DNA of 49,328 bases from CAXRDE01 sp964229355 (GCA_964229355.1 CAXRDE010000008.1:1-49328); one strand, 5' to 3'; numbered from the stretch's first letter, positions 16,058 through 25,018 are shown. Made by a program: numbers and translations. The notes: generated by a model not told the origin, from the letters alone.

Positions 16058-17671
16058 TTAGTGAGAGGGGTTGAGTAAGACTTTGCGCAGGCGATGGTTT
16101 GCGGTATCCACCACCAGCAGAAAATGGCCCTGGGGGTCGCACCAGAGACCTGTGGGCTGATTGAATTGTCCCACAGCGGCGTTGCCGTTAACATACCCGG
16201 CCTGCCCTGTACCGGCCAGGGTGTTCACCACGCCCGTGCTGAGACGAATCTGGCGAATGCGGTGGTTCTGCTTATCGGTGACGTAGAGGGTGTCTTGCCC
16301 CTGGCACAGACCACTGGGCTGGTTCCAGCGACTGTCGGAGCCGGGGCCTTCGGCAAAGCCGCTGTGACCGTTCCCGGCCAGGGTGCTGACCTGGGCCGTA
16401 AGACTGCGGCGGCCATTGGCTTTGTGCTGCGGCAGACCGATGCGTCGAACGGCGTGATTGTAGCTGTCCGCCACATACAAAACGCTTTGGCCATTGTGGG
16501 TGCCCAGCGTCAGCGCTGTAGGATAGCGAAAGCGGGCCTGGGGGAGGGGACCATCTTCAAAGCCACCGTGCCCATTGCCACTCAGGGTGGACACTTCACC
16601 ATGGGGAGAGACTTTGCGAATGGCGTGGTTGTCGGTGTCAGCCACATAGAGGCTGCCATCGGGGCCTAAGGCGAGGCCCTGGGGTCGTCGGAATTGCGCT
16701 ACCGCCGGGTTGCCGTCGTTGTAACCGGGCTCTCCGGTCCCCACAAAGCTGATCACGTCGCCATTGGGTAAAATTTTGCGAATGCGATGGTTATTGGTGT
16801 CCGCCACATAGGTAATGCCCTGGGCGTTGACCGCCAGGGCTGTGGGGTGATGAAAGCGCGCATGAGGGGCTGTACCATCCCGAAAGGCACCGAACCACTC
16901 ACCGATCCAGGGGTTCCAACGGCCACCGCTGTAAGCGCTGACTTTGCCATTGTGCAGACGGCGCAGCACATGGTTGTGGCTATCGGCCACCAGCAGATCG
17001 CCGCCGGGCAACTGGGCCAGGGCGGTGGGACCGTTGAAGTCACTGGTGTCGAGACTGTCATTGCGGTAGCCTCCCCAACCGCTGCCCGCAAAGTTTTGGC
17101 TTACATCTGTGGAGAGGGCGGGTGACGGGAACGGAAGCGTAACGCCGGGAGGAATGGCGGTTATATCGCTGCTCCTGGGACTTAGCAGCTGTTGACTAAT
17201 GGCGCGGGTACCCTGGTTCAAGACGGCTTCAAAGGAGCAGGCGCAGTCATAAAACACGTCTTTGACAATGGTGCCCTGACGGACGTTCACCAGCCGCGCA
17301 CTGAGCACGTACAAATTGCCGACCCGGCTCACACCTCCCATGACAAAGGCGTCCACATTGAGCAGTTTGCCCAGGGTTTCGGTACAGGCGCTATCGCAGT
17401 CACTGTACAGGCTCTGTTGAAAGCCTTGCTCTTTGAGCAAAGGCGTAAGGGCTTCGCGCTCTAGCAGGTCGTAGGTGTTGCTTTGACTCAGTAAAGCGCG
17501 GATGCGCTGGCTGAGCACGCTGGCCTCTTCAGGGGTAACGCCGCCTTTGGTTTGAAAGTCCAGAAGGGCAATGCGTTGAGGGGTCGTGGGTGCTGCGTGC
17601 AAGGCCTGGGGAAGGCCAATGCTCAAGAGATTGAATGAGGTGTAAAGGAGGATGCTGTGATGGATTTTCAT
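16058..17671 (-). CDS. Secreted CsgG-like domain fused to a six-bladed NHL beta-propeller
   Basis: The 537-residue protein has a signal peptide (cleavage after LHAA, near residue 27). Residues about 30-165 look like the CsgG/curli-assembly type fold: RIALLDFQTKGGVTPEEA, LLEREALTPLLKEQGFQ, and a LLNVDAFVMGGVSRVG motif. Six NHL repeats follow in the last 320 residues, each with a P-x-[AG]-L start and ending in VADTNNHRIRK-type sequence, enough for one closed propeller. The CsgG-like part probably senses or organises at the cell envelope and the propeller binds a ligand. I start at the ATG at 17671, which begins the signal peptide; the frame is open to 17773 but that extension overlaps mutM. The ribosome site is weak, so coupling to mutM is likely. 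Confidence 0.8.
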   Translation of the reverse strand: MKIHHSILLYTSFNLLSIGLPQALHAAPTTPQRIALLDFQTKGGVTPEEASVLSQRIRALLSQSNTYDLLEREALTPLLKEQGFQQSLYSDCDSACTETLGKLLNVDAFVMGGVSRVGNLYVLSARLVNVRQGTIVKDVFYDCACSFEAVLNQGTRAISQQLLSPRSSDITAIPPGVTLPFPSPALSTDVSQNFAGSGWGGYRNDSLDTSDFNGPTALAQLPGGDLLVADSHNHVLRRLHNGKVSAYSGGRWNPWIGEWFGAFRDGTAPHARFHHPTALAVNAQGITYVADTNNHRIRKILPNGDVISFVGTGEPGYNDGNPAVAQFRRPQGLALGPDGSLYVADTDNHAIRKVSPHGEVSTLSGNGHGGFEDGPLPQARFRYPTALTLGTHNGQSVLYVADSYNHAVRRIGLPQHKANGRRSLTAQVSTLAGNGHSGFAEGPGSDSRWNQPSGLCQGQDTLYVTDKQNHRIRQIRLSTGVVNTLAGTGQAGYVNGNAAVGQFNQPTGLWCDPQGHFLLVVDTANHRLRKVLLNPSH

Positions 17672-17694
17672 GAGGTCTAAGGACGGGACGCGTT

Positions 17695-18579
17695 TTAAAA
17701 AGTTCCCTGGCATTGGGGACAATGGTGGGTGCCCCGTTGGGCCACCACGCTCTTGACAATGACGCTTCCGCACTGCTGACAGCCTTTGCCGCCACGGCCA
17801 TACACAAAAAGGTGTTCCTGGTGACTGCCGCGGGTGCCGTCGGGGTGTAAATAGTCTTTCAGCGAGGTGCCGCCGGCATCAATGCCTTTTTGCAGCACAA
17901 AAGGAATGGCCGCAAAGAGCTTTTTGACAGCCGGGGTAGGTACGCTTGCGGCCGGTGTTTCCGGGTGAATGCCTGCCACAAAAAGGGCTTCGTCCACGTA
18001 AATGTTTCCCAGACCTGCCACAATGCGTTGGTCGAGTAACACGGCTTTGAGGCTGCGTTGGGTCTTTTGCAAGGCCTGTTGAAAGCCCCTGAGGGTAAAG
18101 TCCGAGCTTAAAGGTTCGGGGCCCAGTTTGCTCAAAGAGGGATGGGTTTGCAGGTCTGCATGGCGCACATACTCCACCCGGCCAAACTTGCGCACGTCGC
18201 GATACGTCATTTGCATGGTGTTCTCAAAATGAAAACAGGTGTGGGTGTGTTTGTCAAAGGGGTTGTCTAAGGGGCGCTGGTAATAGGTAAAGGGCAGAGG
18301 CAGCGGCGCGGCTTCAGAGCGCGCATCCTGGGTTGGTAGAATCAAGACCTGTCCTGTCATGCGCAAGTGAATGAGCAGATGATCCTGCTCCAGGTCGATA
18401 ATCAGGTACTTGCCGCGGCGACGAAAAGCCCGAAAACGTTGTCCTCTCAGTGCCGCTTGCTGTAACGGGTTCAGAGGCACCACTTTGGGGGTGAAGATTT
18501 CAATCTGGGCAATACGGGCGTCGGTGAGTTGGGCTTCGAGACCCATGCGCACCACTTCCACTTCGGGTAATTCAGGCAA
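17695..18579 (-). CDS. mutM: Formamidopyrimidine-DNA glycosylase (MutM/Fpg), TTG start
   Basis: This enzyme removes 8-oxoguanine and formamidopyrimidines and cleaves the abasic strand. The 294-residue protein has catalytic PELPEVE at its N-terminus, the conserved Lys in RRRGKYLIIDL, HLRMTGQ, DQRIVAGLGNIYVDEAL, and a C-terminal zinc finger (CQQCG ... CPQCQ). Chemistry fixes the start: Pro must be residue 2 because its amino group attacks the damaged base, so the TTG just before CCT-GAA-TTA (18579-18577) is the initiator. It has a gaggag ribosome site 9 bases upstream. An upstream ATG at 18609 would bury the proline. The TTG overlaps the stop of the translocase-like gene, so translation is coupled. 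Confidence 0.95.
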   Translation of the reverse strand: MPELPEVEVVRMGLEAQLTDARIAQIEIFTPKVVPLNPLQQAALRGQRFRAFRRRGKYLIIDLEQDHLLIHLRMTGQVLILPTQDARSEAAPLPLPFTYYQRPLDNPFDKHTHTCFHFENTMQMTYRDVRKFGRVEYVRHADLQTHPSLSKLGPEPLSSDFTLRGFQQALQKTQRSLKAVLLDQRIVAGLGNIYVDEALFVAGIHPETPAASVPTPAVKKLFAAIPFVLQKGIDAGGTSLKDYLHPDGTRGSHQEHLFVYGRGGKGCQQCGSVIVKSVVAQRGTHHCPQCQGTF

Positions 18580-20086
18580 GGTCCAGCTCCTCGCTTTTGA
18601 TGTCGGCATGTTGATTTTTATCGTACTGGCGGCCGGTGTACCAGATCATCACAATCCATAACAGGCTGGCCAGTAGGCCAATGCCCAGTAAAATACGCGA
18701 CTGCCATTGGTGCGAAAGCACAATGGTGCCCGCCAAACTGCCTGCGACGCCAATTTTAAAAATCGAGGCGCTCACGTCTCCCAAACGCATAATGGGGCCT
18801 TCAATGAGGGGTTTATGCTGATAACGGGCCTGGGGAGTCGTGGGGGTGTAAAGCAGTTCTTTGGTGGCGTTATTGAGGGAGTAATTTAAAGCGCCTGCGC
18901 CAATTAAAATGCCCTGGAGCATTAAGGCTTCCAGCGGGAAGAAGAGTAAAATGAGCACCACCACAAAAAAGCTGGGCAGCAAAATGGTGCTCCAGCTCAG
19001 TCCCACGTACTGAAAGAGAACGCGGGCCACCACGCCCAGGAGAACAATGCCCAAAATACCCTGCCAGAAATAGACGTTGGCAAAGAGCTTGCGGGTTTCG
19101 CCTTCGAGATCGCTTTGGTAACGGGTGTACTGGGTCTGCAAGGTACTGATCTCCGGGGCAGGCGCAGGACTTTGCTGTTGCATGACGGTCAGGGCCTGCT
19201 GGATCTGGGCTTCTTTTTTACCCTTGAGGGCTCGCACTGTTTCAAAATGGGTTTGCTGAGGGTCCCATGGGGCAAACACCTGCTGATAGCTCTGATGGGC
19301 CAGGGCATCATCAATTTGTTTATACACCTGCAGGTTCACCACCGTAGAGGCCAGGGCCAGCGCAAAGACCATAAAAGCAATGCCCCGCATATAGGGTCGC
19401 TGTAACAGGGTTTTAATGTCATCCCAGGGGCCTGATGGCGCAGTAGAAGGGGTAGACGCGGTAGACTTTGGGGCCGACGTTGAAGGAGCTGGTGCGTTCT
19501 TTTCTTGAATCAAGAGGGTCAGTCCCAGGGCCACCAGCATGCTGATCACCGAGAGCAGGAGGGTCCAGTCCTTGAGCACCGACTCCACCAGCAGGCCTGA
19601 AACCTTGGAGCCCACAATGCCCCCCAGGGTGGCACCAATGGCGATAATGCCAAAACATCTTTCGGCCTGTTCACTCACAAAGGCAGAGTTGATGGTGGCC
19701 CAGAGAATGGACAGCACCAGGGAAAAATACACCGAGGCCCAGATAAAAAAGACCGCTGTGCTCCAGGCATTGCTAAATTGCATTAACACCGTAAAGACGA
19801 GCTTGCACGCCATCATCAAACCATAGGTGGCCAATAAGAGCTTGCGTGCACGAATGCGCTCTACAAAGAAGTTGAAGATTTTGGTAATGATGAGGGCCGC
19901 CACCGGGGAGATCAGGTAAAAGAAAGGCAATTGGTCGGCGTTGAAGTACATAAAGAAACGAGAATCCCGCAGGGGCTTAACCAGGTAATAAGACAGCAGC
20001 AAAAAGAAAAGTGCCAAAAAACTCAGCAGACTGGGCTTGAGATCCGCGTGTTTCAGACCCGTGATGCGTAGAAAATATTGGACCAT
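18572..20086 (-). CDS. ATP/ADP-translocase-like membrane transporter
   Basis: The 504-residue protein has about 12 hydrophobic segments. The N-terminal LVKPLRDSRFF-x-x-x-x-ADQLPFFY, the middle FFIWASVYFSLVLSILWATI and the following SEQAERCFGIIAIGATLGG pattern resemble the ATP/ADP translocase (Npt/Tlc, COG3202) branch of the major facilitator fold. Well-known members exchange ATP for ADP in intracellular bacteria and plastids, but distant members in free-living bacteria have unknown substrates, so a nucleotide substrate is not proven. A soluble loop at about 205-235 is Ala/Ser/Pro/Thr-rich, and a second Gln-rich loop lies at about 290-325. It follows the lipoprotein gene by 4 bases and its stop overlaps the mutM start. 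Confidence 0.75.
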   Translation of the reverse strand: MVQYFLRITGLKHADLKPSLLSFLALFFLLLSYYLVKPLRDSRFFMYFNADQLPFFYLISPVAALIITKIFNFFVERIRARKLLLATYGLMMACKLVFTVLMQFSNAWSTAVFFIWASVYFSLVLSILWATINSAFVSEQAERCFGIIAIGATLGGIVGSKVSGLLVESVLKDWTLLLSVISMLVALGLTLLIQEKNAPAPSTSAPKSTASTPSTAPSGPWDDIKTLLQRPYMRGIAFMVFALALASTVVNLQVYKQIDDALAHQSYQQVFAPWDPQQTHFETVRALKGKKEAQIQQALTVMQQQSPAPAPEISTLQTQYTRYQSDLEGETRKLFANVYFWQGILGIVLLGVVARVLFQYVGLSWSTILLPSFFVVVLILLFFPLEALMLQGILIGAGALNYSLNNATKELLYTPTTPQARYQHKPLIEGPIMRLGDVSASIFKIGVAGSLAGTIVLSHQWQSRILLGIGLLASLLWIVMIWYTGRQYDKNQHADIKSEELDLA

Positions 20087-20090
20087 GGGG

Positions 20091-20585
20091 TTAGCCTATG
20101 CTGTGTGAAGCCTGCACACAGGCCTGACGGGTTTGGGTGTCAAAGTAAAGCACCATATATTCCAGGCCTTTGACTGCGGGAAACTGCGGCTCTTTATTTT
20201 CGAACAACATAAACCGGGGAGCTTGCAAGCCCTGGTCAAAAGGGGCTTTTTTTTCGCAGTTCTGAGGGTAAAGGGTATGCAAATAGCGCTGACGGGTGGA
20301 CTCGGGGGTGTCTGCGATCAGTTGTAGGGCCTGGACCCATTGGGTTTCTAAGTTCGGTCCGGCGCTTTGCTCGGGGGCTGTAAAGGTACAGCCAAAATTG
20401 CGGGTGGTGTTCATCATCTCACAGTGCAAATCTTCAACGACGATGTTTTCTTTTTCAAGCAAGCTGCTGAAGAAGCGCTCCGCATAGGGGGCTTCCGCCA
20501 GATTATAGGCTGCATTTTGCAAGCGCTGGCATGCAGGGGTCATTGAAATGAGGACAAGCAGAAAAAGAATGCGAATAACGAACAT
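20091..20585 (-). CDS. Small lipoprotein of unknown function
   Basis: The 164-residue protein has a hydrophobic leader ending at a lipobox-like TPAC (Cys19). The mature part has four more cysteines (LHCEM, FGCTF, QNCEKK, QACVQ), which could form two disulphides in the periplasm. No family is recognised. The ATG at 20585 is used; a GTG two codons earlier (20591) is also possible and neither has a clear ribosome site. It is the first gene of the minus-strand block that continues with the translocase-like carrier 4 bases downstream. It is divergent from the gene at 20661 across only 75 bases. Confidence 0.7.
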   Translation of the reverse strand: MFVIRILFLLVLISMTPACQRLQNAAYNLAEAPYAERFFSSLLEKENIVVEDLHCEMMNTTRNFGCTFTAPEQSAGPNLETQWVQALQLIADTPESTRQRYLHTLYPQNCEKKAPFDQGLQAPRFMLFENKEPQFPAVKGLEYMVLYFDTQTRQACVQASHSIG

Positions 20586-20660
20586 AGGCACTAGATTAAC
20601 ACGTTTTGAATAAGACTTTTGCTAAGCTGAACAGAAATCAAATAAAGAGTTGCTTTTGCC

Positions 20661-21938
20661 ATGTCCACATCTGAAAATGCACGTCCGAAAAAGGTCCATA
20701 ATAATCTTCCGCTGCTGCTTTTGCTGCTGCTCATTGTCCTGGTGGGCACAAGCCCTTATCTCCTCTGGGTCATGCAACCCCAACGCGAGCTTCCCGGCGT
20801 CATTTTTGACAAGACCGTCCCCGATCACACCTACCGTGAACATCAGGGGCTGACCTGGGCCTTAAACTACTTTAAAGTCAAGCCTCCTGTGGGTGATGCC
20901 TGGCGTAAAAACGCCGATTATGTGGGGTTTTATCCTGCGGATCCGGCGGTGTTTTCGGTGAAGCAGCCGGGCGTGGGGCGATTGCTGAGTGCCGCGGATT
21001 TAAAAGGGCAACAGTGGCTCTATATCACTGATACCTATGGGGTCTATGCTCAGGATGTGGAAAATGCAGCGGCCTATGAAAAACGACAGGCCTTGCAAGA
21101 CAGCCCCTTTCAAAATGTTGAGGCCGCCAACCCTTTGCAGTCTCCCAATTACAGTGCCCATATTTATGGCGGCATGCAGCCGCAAGAAATCGATGCCATG
21201 ACACAATTTTCGCGGCAGGGCGGCCACGTGATTGCTGAATTTAATACCTTTGCCTCTCCCACGGAGGCCTCAGCGCGTAAACGGTTAGAGACCTTTTTTG
21301 GGGTGCGCTGGACGGGCTGGACAGGGCGCTTTTTTCAGCAACTGGAAAACCCTGAAGAAGTCCCGGTCTGGGCGCGTGAAAACTATCAGCGTCAGTACGG
21401 TAAAGCCTGGGTTTTTTCAGGCAAAGGGTGGGTTGTGGTGCATGAAGACGGGCGGATTGGGGTCCTGGAAGCATCCACGGAGCTGGACGCCGCTTCCCGA
21501 GATGTTCCCCCTCAGGCCTTAAAAATCCATTTGACCCAGCCCCAACACCCTCTGCTGCACAAGGTTTATGATGCCGTACCCTACACCTACTGGTTCGATA
21601 TTCTCGAACCGCTGGACGGCTCGCAGGTGCTGGCGGAGTATGTGTGGCGCCTCATGCCCTCAGGCCGTAAAACCTTACAGTCCCTGGGTCTGCCTGAACG
21701 CTTTCCGTTTATGGTATTGGCCGCTGAGTCTCCCCTGCGGATCTACCTGGCGGGAGACGCCTCTGACAGAGCCCAGGAATCGCAGATTTATGCTTTAAAA
21801 GGTCGTTTGACCTGGGAGCGCCTGGGGCGTTTTAAAGAACCCAAAGAAAACCAGGACGCTTTCTTCTGGTCCTTTTATTTACCCTGGATTCAAAATGTAC
21901 TGGATCATGTTGCCACCAGACCCTGTAGGGAGTGTTAG
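20661..21938 (+). CDS. Membrane-anchored protein of unknown function
   Basis: The 425-residue protein has a single Leu-rich membrane segment at residues 16-37 and a large outer domain. Within it, a strand WLYITDTYGVYAQD, then IYGGMQPQEIDAMTQFSRQGGHVIAEFNTFASPT, look like the Rossmann-type alternation of class I glutamine-amidotransferase-like or GATase-fold proteins that bind sugars or act in envelope processes; this is only a fold impression. No catalytic triad is assigned. It ends 32 bases before nuoC, and the predicted nuo promoter lies inside its last codons, so it may be a separate unit that reads into nuo. Confidence 0.65.
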   Translation: MSTSENARPKKVHNNLPLLLLLLLIVLVGTSPYLLWVMQPQRELPGVIFDKTVPDHTYREHQGLTWALNYFKVKPPVGDAWRKNADYVGFYPADPAVFSVKQPGVGRLLSAADLKGQQWLYITDTYGVYAQDVENAAAYEKRQALQDSPFQNVEAANPLQSPNYSAHIYGGMQPQEIDAMTQFSRQGGHVIAEFNTFASPTEASARKRLETFFGVRWTGWTGRFFQQLENPEEVPVWARENYQRQYGKAWVFSGKGWVVVHEDGRIGVLEASTELDAASRDVPPQALKIHLTQPQHPLLHKVYDAVPYTYWFDILEPLDGSQVLAEYVWRLMPSGRKTLQSLGLPERFPFMVLAAESPLRIYLAGDASDRAQESQIYALKGRLTWERLGRFKEPKENQDAFFWSFYLPWIQNVLDHVATRPCREC

Positions 21939-21941
21939 AAT
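21933..21941 (+). promoter_or_regulatory. Extended -10 promoter for nuoC-nuoD
   Basis: TGTTAGAAT is an extended -10 (TGn plus TAGAAT) that overlaps the stop of the preceding gene and lies 30 bases before the nuoC ATG. A TTGCCA at 21910-21915 is 20 bases upstream, a long spacer for a -35. Confidence 0.4.
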
Positions 21942-21970
21942 ACCCTGTAAACAACCCATAGGATAAATCC

Positions 21971-22507
21971 ATGATAGAAGCCCTTTTAGATCGTTTAAAA
22001 AGCGAGTTTGGTGAAGCCATTCTAGACACTGAGATGGCGCGAGACATGCCCGTGATCGTGTGCTCTCGAGAAAAGAGCTTTGCTTTGCTGCGCTTTATGA
22101 AAGAAAACCCTGACTTTGACTGCAACCTGCTGACCGACGTGTCTGCGGTAGACTACATGAAGTATCCCATTAAACAGCGTCAGCGCTTTGCGGTGGTTTA
22201 CCATTTGCACTCCCTGGAGCACGGCCATCGTTTTCGCGTAAAAGTCTACCTGGGCATGGCCCAGCTGAATATTGATACCGTCTCAAATCTCTGGAAAACC
22301 GCCAACTGGCTTGAGCGGGAAGTCTTCGATATGTACGGCATCACCTTTAATGACCACCCCAACCTGAAACGCATTTTGAACCATATTGAGTTTGAAGGCC
22401 ACCCTTTGCGTAAAAACTATCCCATTGAGCGGCGCCAGGTGCTCACCATTAACGATCCCCTGATGGATGAAATGGAAAAACGCCTTGTAGAAAAAGGACT
22501 GAAATAA
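21971..22507 (+). CDS. nuoC: NADH-quinone oxidoreductase subunit C
   Basis: This is the 30-kDa-type subunit of the peripheral arm of respiratory complex I, which sits next to NuoD near the quinone site. The 178-residue protein has the family core: CNLLTDVSAVDY, a YHLHSLEHGHRFRVKVYL strand pair, and the signature WKTANWLEREVFDMYGITFNDHPNLKRIL with the GHPLRKNYP tail. Length is normal. It is followed by nuoD after one base. NuoA and NuoB, usually upstream, are not in the window. Confidence 0.95.
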   Translation: MIEALLDRLKSEFGEAILDTEMARDMPVIVCSREKSFALLRFMKENPDFDCNLLTDVSAVDYMKYPIKQRQRFAVVYHLHSLEHGHRFRVKVYLGMAQLNIDTVSNLWKTANWLEREVFDMYGITFNDHPNLKRILNHIEFEGHPLRKNYPIERRQVLTINDPLMDEMEKRLVEKGLK

Positions 22508-22508
22508 G

Positions 22509-23741
22509 ATGCAACGGATTACACAACTTCACCCTGTAGCCCAGGATTTTGAGCCCGAGTTTTATAAAGACTTACACACAGACCTGATGTTTTTAAACAT
22601 GGGGCCCTCTCACCCTGCCAGTCACGGTACCCTCAGAACCTTTGTGGCCCTGGATGGCGAAACCATTATGGCGTCAGTGTTAGAAATCGGCTACTTACAT
22701 CGGGGCTTTGAGAAAACCGCCGAGCACCGCACTTATGATCAGGTGATCCCTTATACCGACCGCCTAAACTACGTGTCGTCTATTATGAACAACGTGGGCT
22801 TTTCAAAGGCGGTGGAAGGCCTAATTGGGGTGACGGTGCCCGAACGCTGCCAATTTTTGCGGGTCATTGTATCTGAGCTGATGCGTATTGTGGACCATTT
22901 GGTGTGCATTGGTGCCAACCTCGTGGACATTGGGGCCATGACCAACTTCTGGTACCTCTTTAACAAGCGTGAAATACTCTACGATATTTTAGACAAGTTA
23001 ACGGGCGCCCGTTTGACCAACTCTTTTACCCGCATTGGGGGTTTATCTCGCGATGCTTACGATGGCTTTGAAAAAGACGTGTTACACGTTTTAAAAGAGT
23101 TTGAGTCTGCGGTTAAAGATGTGTTGGGCTTGATCAAGCGCAATAAAATCTTTTTAAACCGGACTGTGGATGTGGGCATTATTAGCGCTGAAAACGCGAT
23201 TTCTTATGGTTTTACAGGGCCCTGTTTGCGCGCCTCGGGCATTCCCTATGATGTGCGTAAGGAACAGCCCTACTATCACTACGATGAATTCAAATTTGAT
23301 GTGCCCATTGGCGAAAATGGTGACACCTATGACCGCATTATGGTGCGCTTTGAAGAAATTACTGAAAGCATTAGCATTGTGCGACAGGCCCTCAAAATTC
23401 TGCCCAAAGGCCCCGTGAACTCTGACGATAAGCGGGTGTCTTTGCCGCCAAAGTCCGAAACCTATGTGAATATTGAAGGTCTGATCAATCACTTCAAGCA
23501 CATCTACGAAGGGGTCAAGGTTGAGCCCGGCGAGTTTTATGATTGCACCGAGGCGGCCAATGGTGAACTCGGTTTTTATATTGTCTCTGATGGCAGTGGC
23601 TACCCGTATCGGGTGCGTTGTCGTCCGCCCTGCTTTACGATTTTTTCGGCCTACCCCGACATGATTGAAGGCAGCTTGATTGCCGATGCGGTCGCCACCC
23701 TGGGCAGCATTAATATTATTGCTGGAGAACTGGAACGCTAA
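22509..23741 (+). CDS. nuoD: NADH-quinone oxidoreductase subunit D
   Basis: This 49-kDa-type subunit of complex I forms the quinone-binding pocket with NuoB. The 410-residue protein has the expected MGPSHPASHGTLR, EIGYLHRGFEKTAEHRTYDQVIPYTDRLNYV, the MRIVDHLVCIG helix, the RIGGLSRD loop, and the C-terminal RVRCRPPCFTIFSAYPDMIEG ending near the DAVATLGSINIIAGELER stretch. Length fits the family. It is separated from nuoC by one base, and the next gene starts on the base after its stop codon, so all three are coupled. Confidence 0.97.
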   Translation: MQRITQLHPVAQDFEPEFYKDLHTDLMFLNMGPSHPASHGTLRTFVALDGETIMASVLEIGYLHRGFEKTAEHRTYDQVIPYTDRLNYVSSIMNNVGFSKAVEGLIGVTVPERCQFLRVIVSELMRIVDHLVCIGANLVDIGAMTNFWYLFNKREILYDILDKLTGARLTNSFTRIGGLSRDAYDGFEKDVLHVLKEFESAVKDVLGLIKRNKIFLNRTVDVGIISAENAISYGFTGPCLRASGIPYDVRKEQPYYHYDEFKFDVPIGENGDTYDRIMVRFEEITESISIVRQALKILPKGPVNSDDKRVSLPPKSETYVNIEGLINHFKHIYEGVKVEPGEFYDCTEAANGELGFYIVSDGSGYPYRVRCRPPCFTIFSAYPDMIEGSLIADAVATLGSINIIAGELER

Positions 23742-24476
23742 ATGCCCACGGCACAGGTAGTCAAAAAGGCGATTAAACGGGCCCGTCAGGCCCTGAAGAC
23801 AGAAGCTTACGCCGAGGCGCTGACGGCCTTTGCCGAGGCAGCTAAAGCTTTTGAGGCCTTGCCAGAGCCTTTGGCTCAACTTGAAGGGCTCTATTTGGAG
23901 TGGGCCCACGCCTATTTTAAAAGCGGCCAACCCGGAGAGGCCTTAAAAACCGTGAGTCTGTACTTACAGCATCTGACGGTGTTCTCGCCGGAGCTTCAGG
24001 AACGGGTGCAATACCTTTTAGCCCAGAGCCACTTTGCCTATGCCCGCGAAAGCCAGGCCGCAGATGCCGAAAAGGCGCGCCAGCATTTTCATAAGGCCCT
24101 GGGCTATCACGGTCTGAGTGATTTTCAGCGGGCGCAAGCCTTTTATTACCAGGGAGAGGCCCTGCTGCAACTTAAACTGTTCAAAGAAGCGGCATCCTCT
24201 TTTGACAGTGCTTTGCACGCTTTTGGCGTGCAGGGCGAAAGCTTTTGGATGGGCATGACGCGACTCAAAACCGGCATGTGGCATTTGATGCAAAAGCAGG
24301 TGGAGCCTGCCATGAATGCGACCCGGCAAGCCATTCAAGATCTTGAGGGCAACGCACATGTGGGGGAGCAGGCGGTGTTGCGCACTGCCTATGATCTCAT
24401 GATTGAGCTCTGTCATTATCAGTATAATACTGAAGAGGGAGCCCTGTGGCAGGCGAAGCGCCAGGCCATGGAATAG
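23742..24476 (+). CDS. TPR-type protein coupled to nuoD
   Basis: The 244-residue, soluble, helical protein has a TPR-like pattern: AYAEALTAFAEAAKAFEAL, AHAYFKSGQPGEALKTVSLYL, AQAFYYQGEALLQLKLFKEAASSFDSALHAF. No signal peptide or membrane segment is seen. Its ATG begins directly after the nuoD stop (TAA-ATG), so it is translated from the nuo mRNA. No complex I subunit of this type is known to me. Its position suggests an assembly or regulatory role for complex I, which is inference only. It ends 17 bases before the convergent DUF421 gene. Confidence 0.75.
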   Translation: MPTAQVVKKAIKRARQALKTEAYAEALTAFAEAAKAFEALPEPLAQLEGLYLEWAHAYFKSGQPGEALKTVSLYLQHLTVFSPELQERVQYLLAQSHFAYARESQAADAEKARQHFHKALGYHGLSDFQRAQAFYYQGEALLQLKLFKEAASSFDSALHAFGVQGESFWMGMTRLKTGMWHLMQKQVEPAMNATRQAIQDLEGNAHVGEQAVLRTAYDLMIELCHYQYNTEEGALWQAKRQAME

Positions 24477-24493
24477 CCTCACTCTATACGCGT

Positions 24494-25018
24494 CTAAACG
24501 TGGGTGTTCTCAAGGTTTTGTAAAGCAGCGTAAGGCGTTTCTTCATGGGGGGGCAAGACACTGAGAGAGCCATCGTTTTCTAAGACCACGGCCCCCACTT
24601 CAGACCATTGATTATACCCTGCTTTACGCAGGGCTGTGAGCAATTCGCTTTCGGTAATGCGCTCTGCTTTTTGTCGTTCTTCAAAGCGGTGTCCCTGATA
24701 ATACAGTAGGCTGGGTTCAGATTTAATGACCTTGCAAAAGCCTGAAGAGCGGCTGGCGGTAAAGGTCACCAGATACTGCAAGCCCACCAGCAGCAGGGTG
24801 GCAAGGGCTCCTTCACTTAAAGAGGTTTGGCGTGAGAGCAAGGTTGTCGCCAGAATAGAGCCCATGGCCACCGTAACAATAAAGTCAAAGGCATTCATTT
24901 TAGACAGGGTGCGCTTGCCTCCCATGCGCAAGATGATCACCAGTGAAAAGTAGGCAAAGGGCGCGATGATCAACAGCTGTTTTAAATCGCTGAACCCCTG
25001 GTAGAATAAGCTCATCAT
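24494..25018 (-). CDS. DUF421 (YetF/YcaP-like) membrane protein
   Basis: The 174-residue protein has two to three membrane helices in the first 90 residues. They carry the family motifs ILRMGGKRTLSKMNAFDFIVTVAMGSILATTLL. A cytoplasmic domain follows with SEPSLLYYQGHRFEERQKAERITESELLTALR and GAVVLENDGSLSVLP, all characteristic of DUF421. Function is unknown in general; spore-related or envelope-stress roles are suggested for some Bacillus members. It runs against the nuo genes and splits them into nuoCD and nuoEF. The leader region (25019-25134) is shared with the divergent nuoE. Confidence 0.88.
   Translation of the reverse strand: MMSLFYQGFSDLKQLLIIAPFAYFSLVIILRMGGKRTLSKMNAFDFIVTVAMGSILATTLLSRQTSLSEGALATLLLVGLQYLVTFTASRSSGFCKVIKSEPSLLYYQGHRFEERQKAERITESELLTALRKAGYNQWSEVGAVVLENDGSLSVLPPHEETPYAALQNLENTHV

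Noticed and set aside
17672..17773. Longer start for the CsgG-NHL gene
   Set aside because: The extension overlaps mutM and would put a non-signal sequence before a good signal peptide.
10636..18579. Nei and MutM as a recent duplication
   Set aside because: The N-terminal motifs (PEGPEI and PELPEV) and the body sequences place them in separate, ancient subfamilies.
18580..18609. ATG start of mutM at 18609
   Set aside because: It would bury the catalytic proline that must be residue 2.
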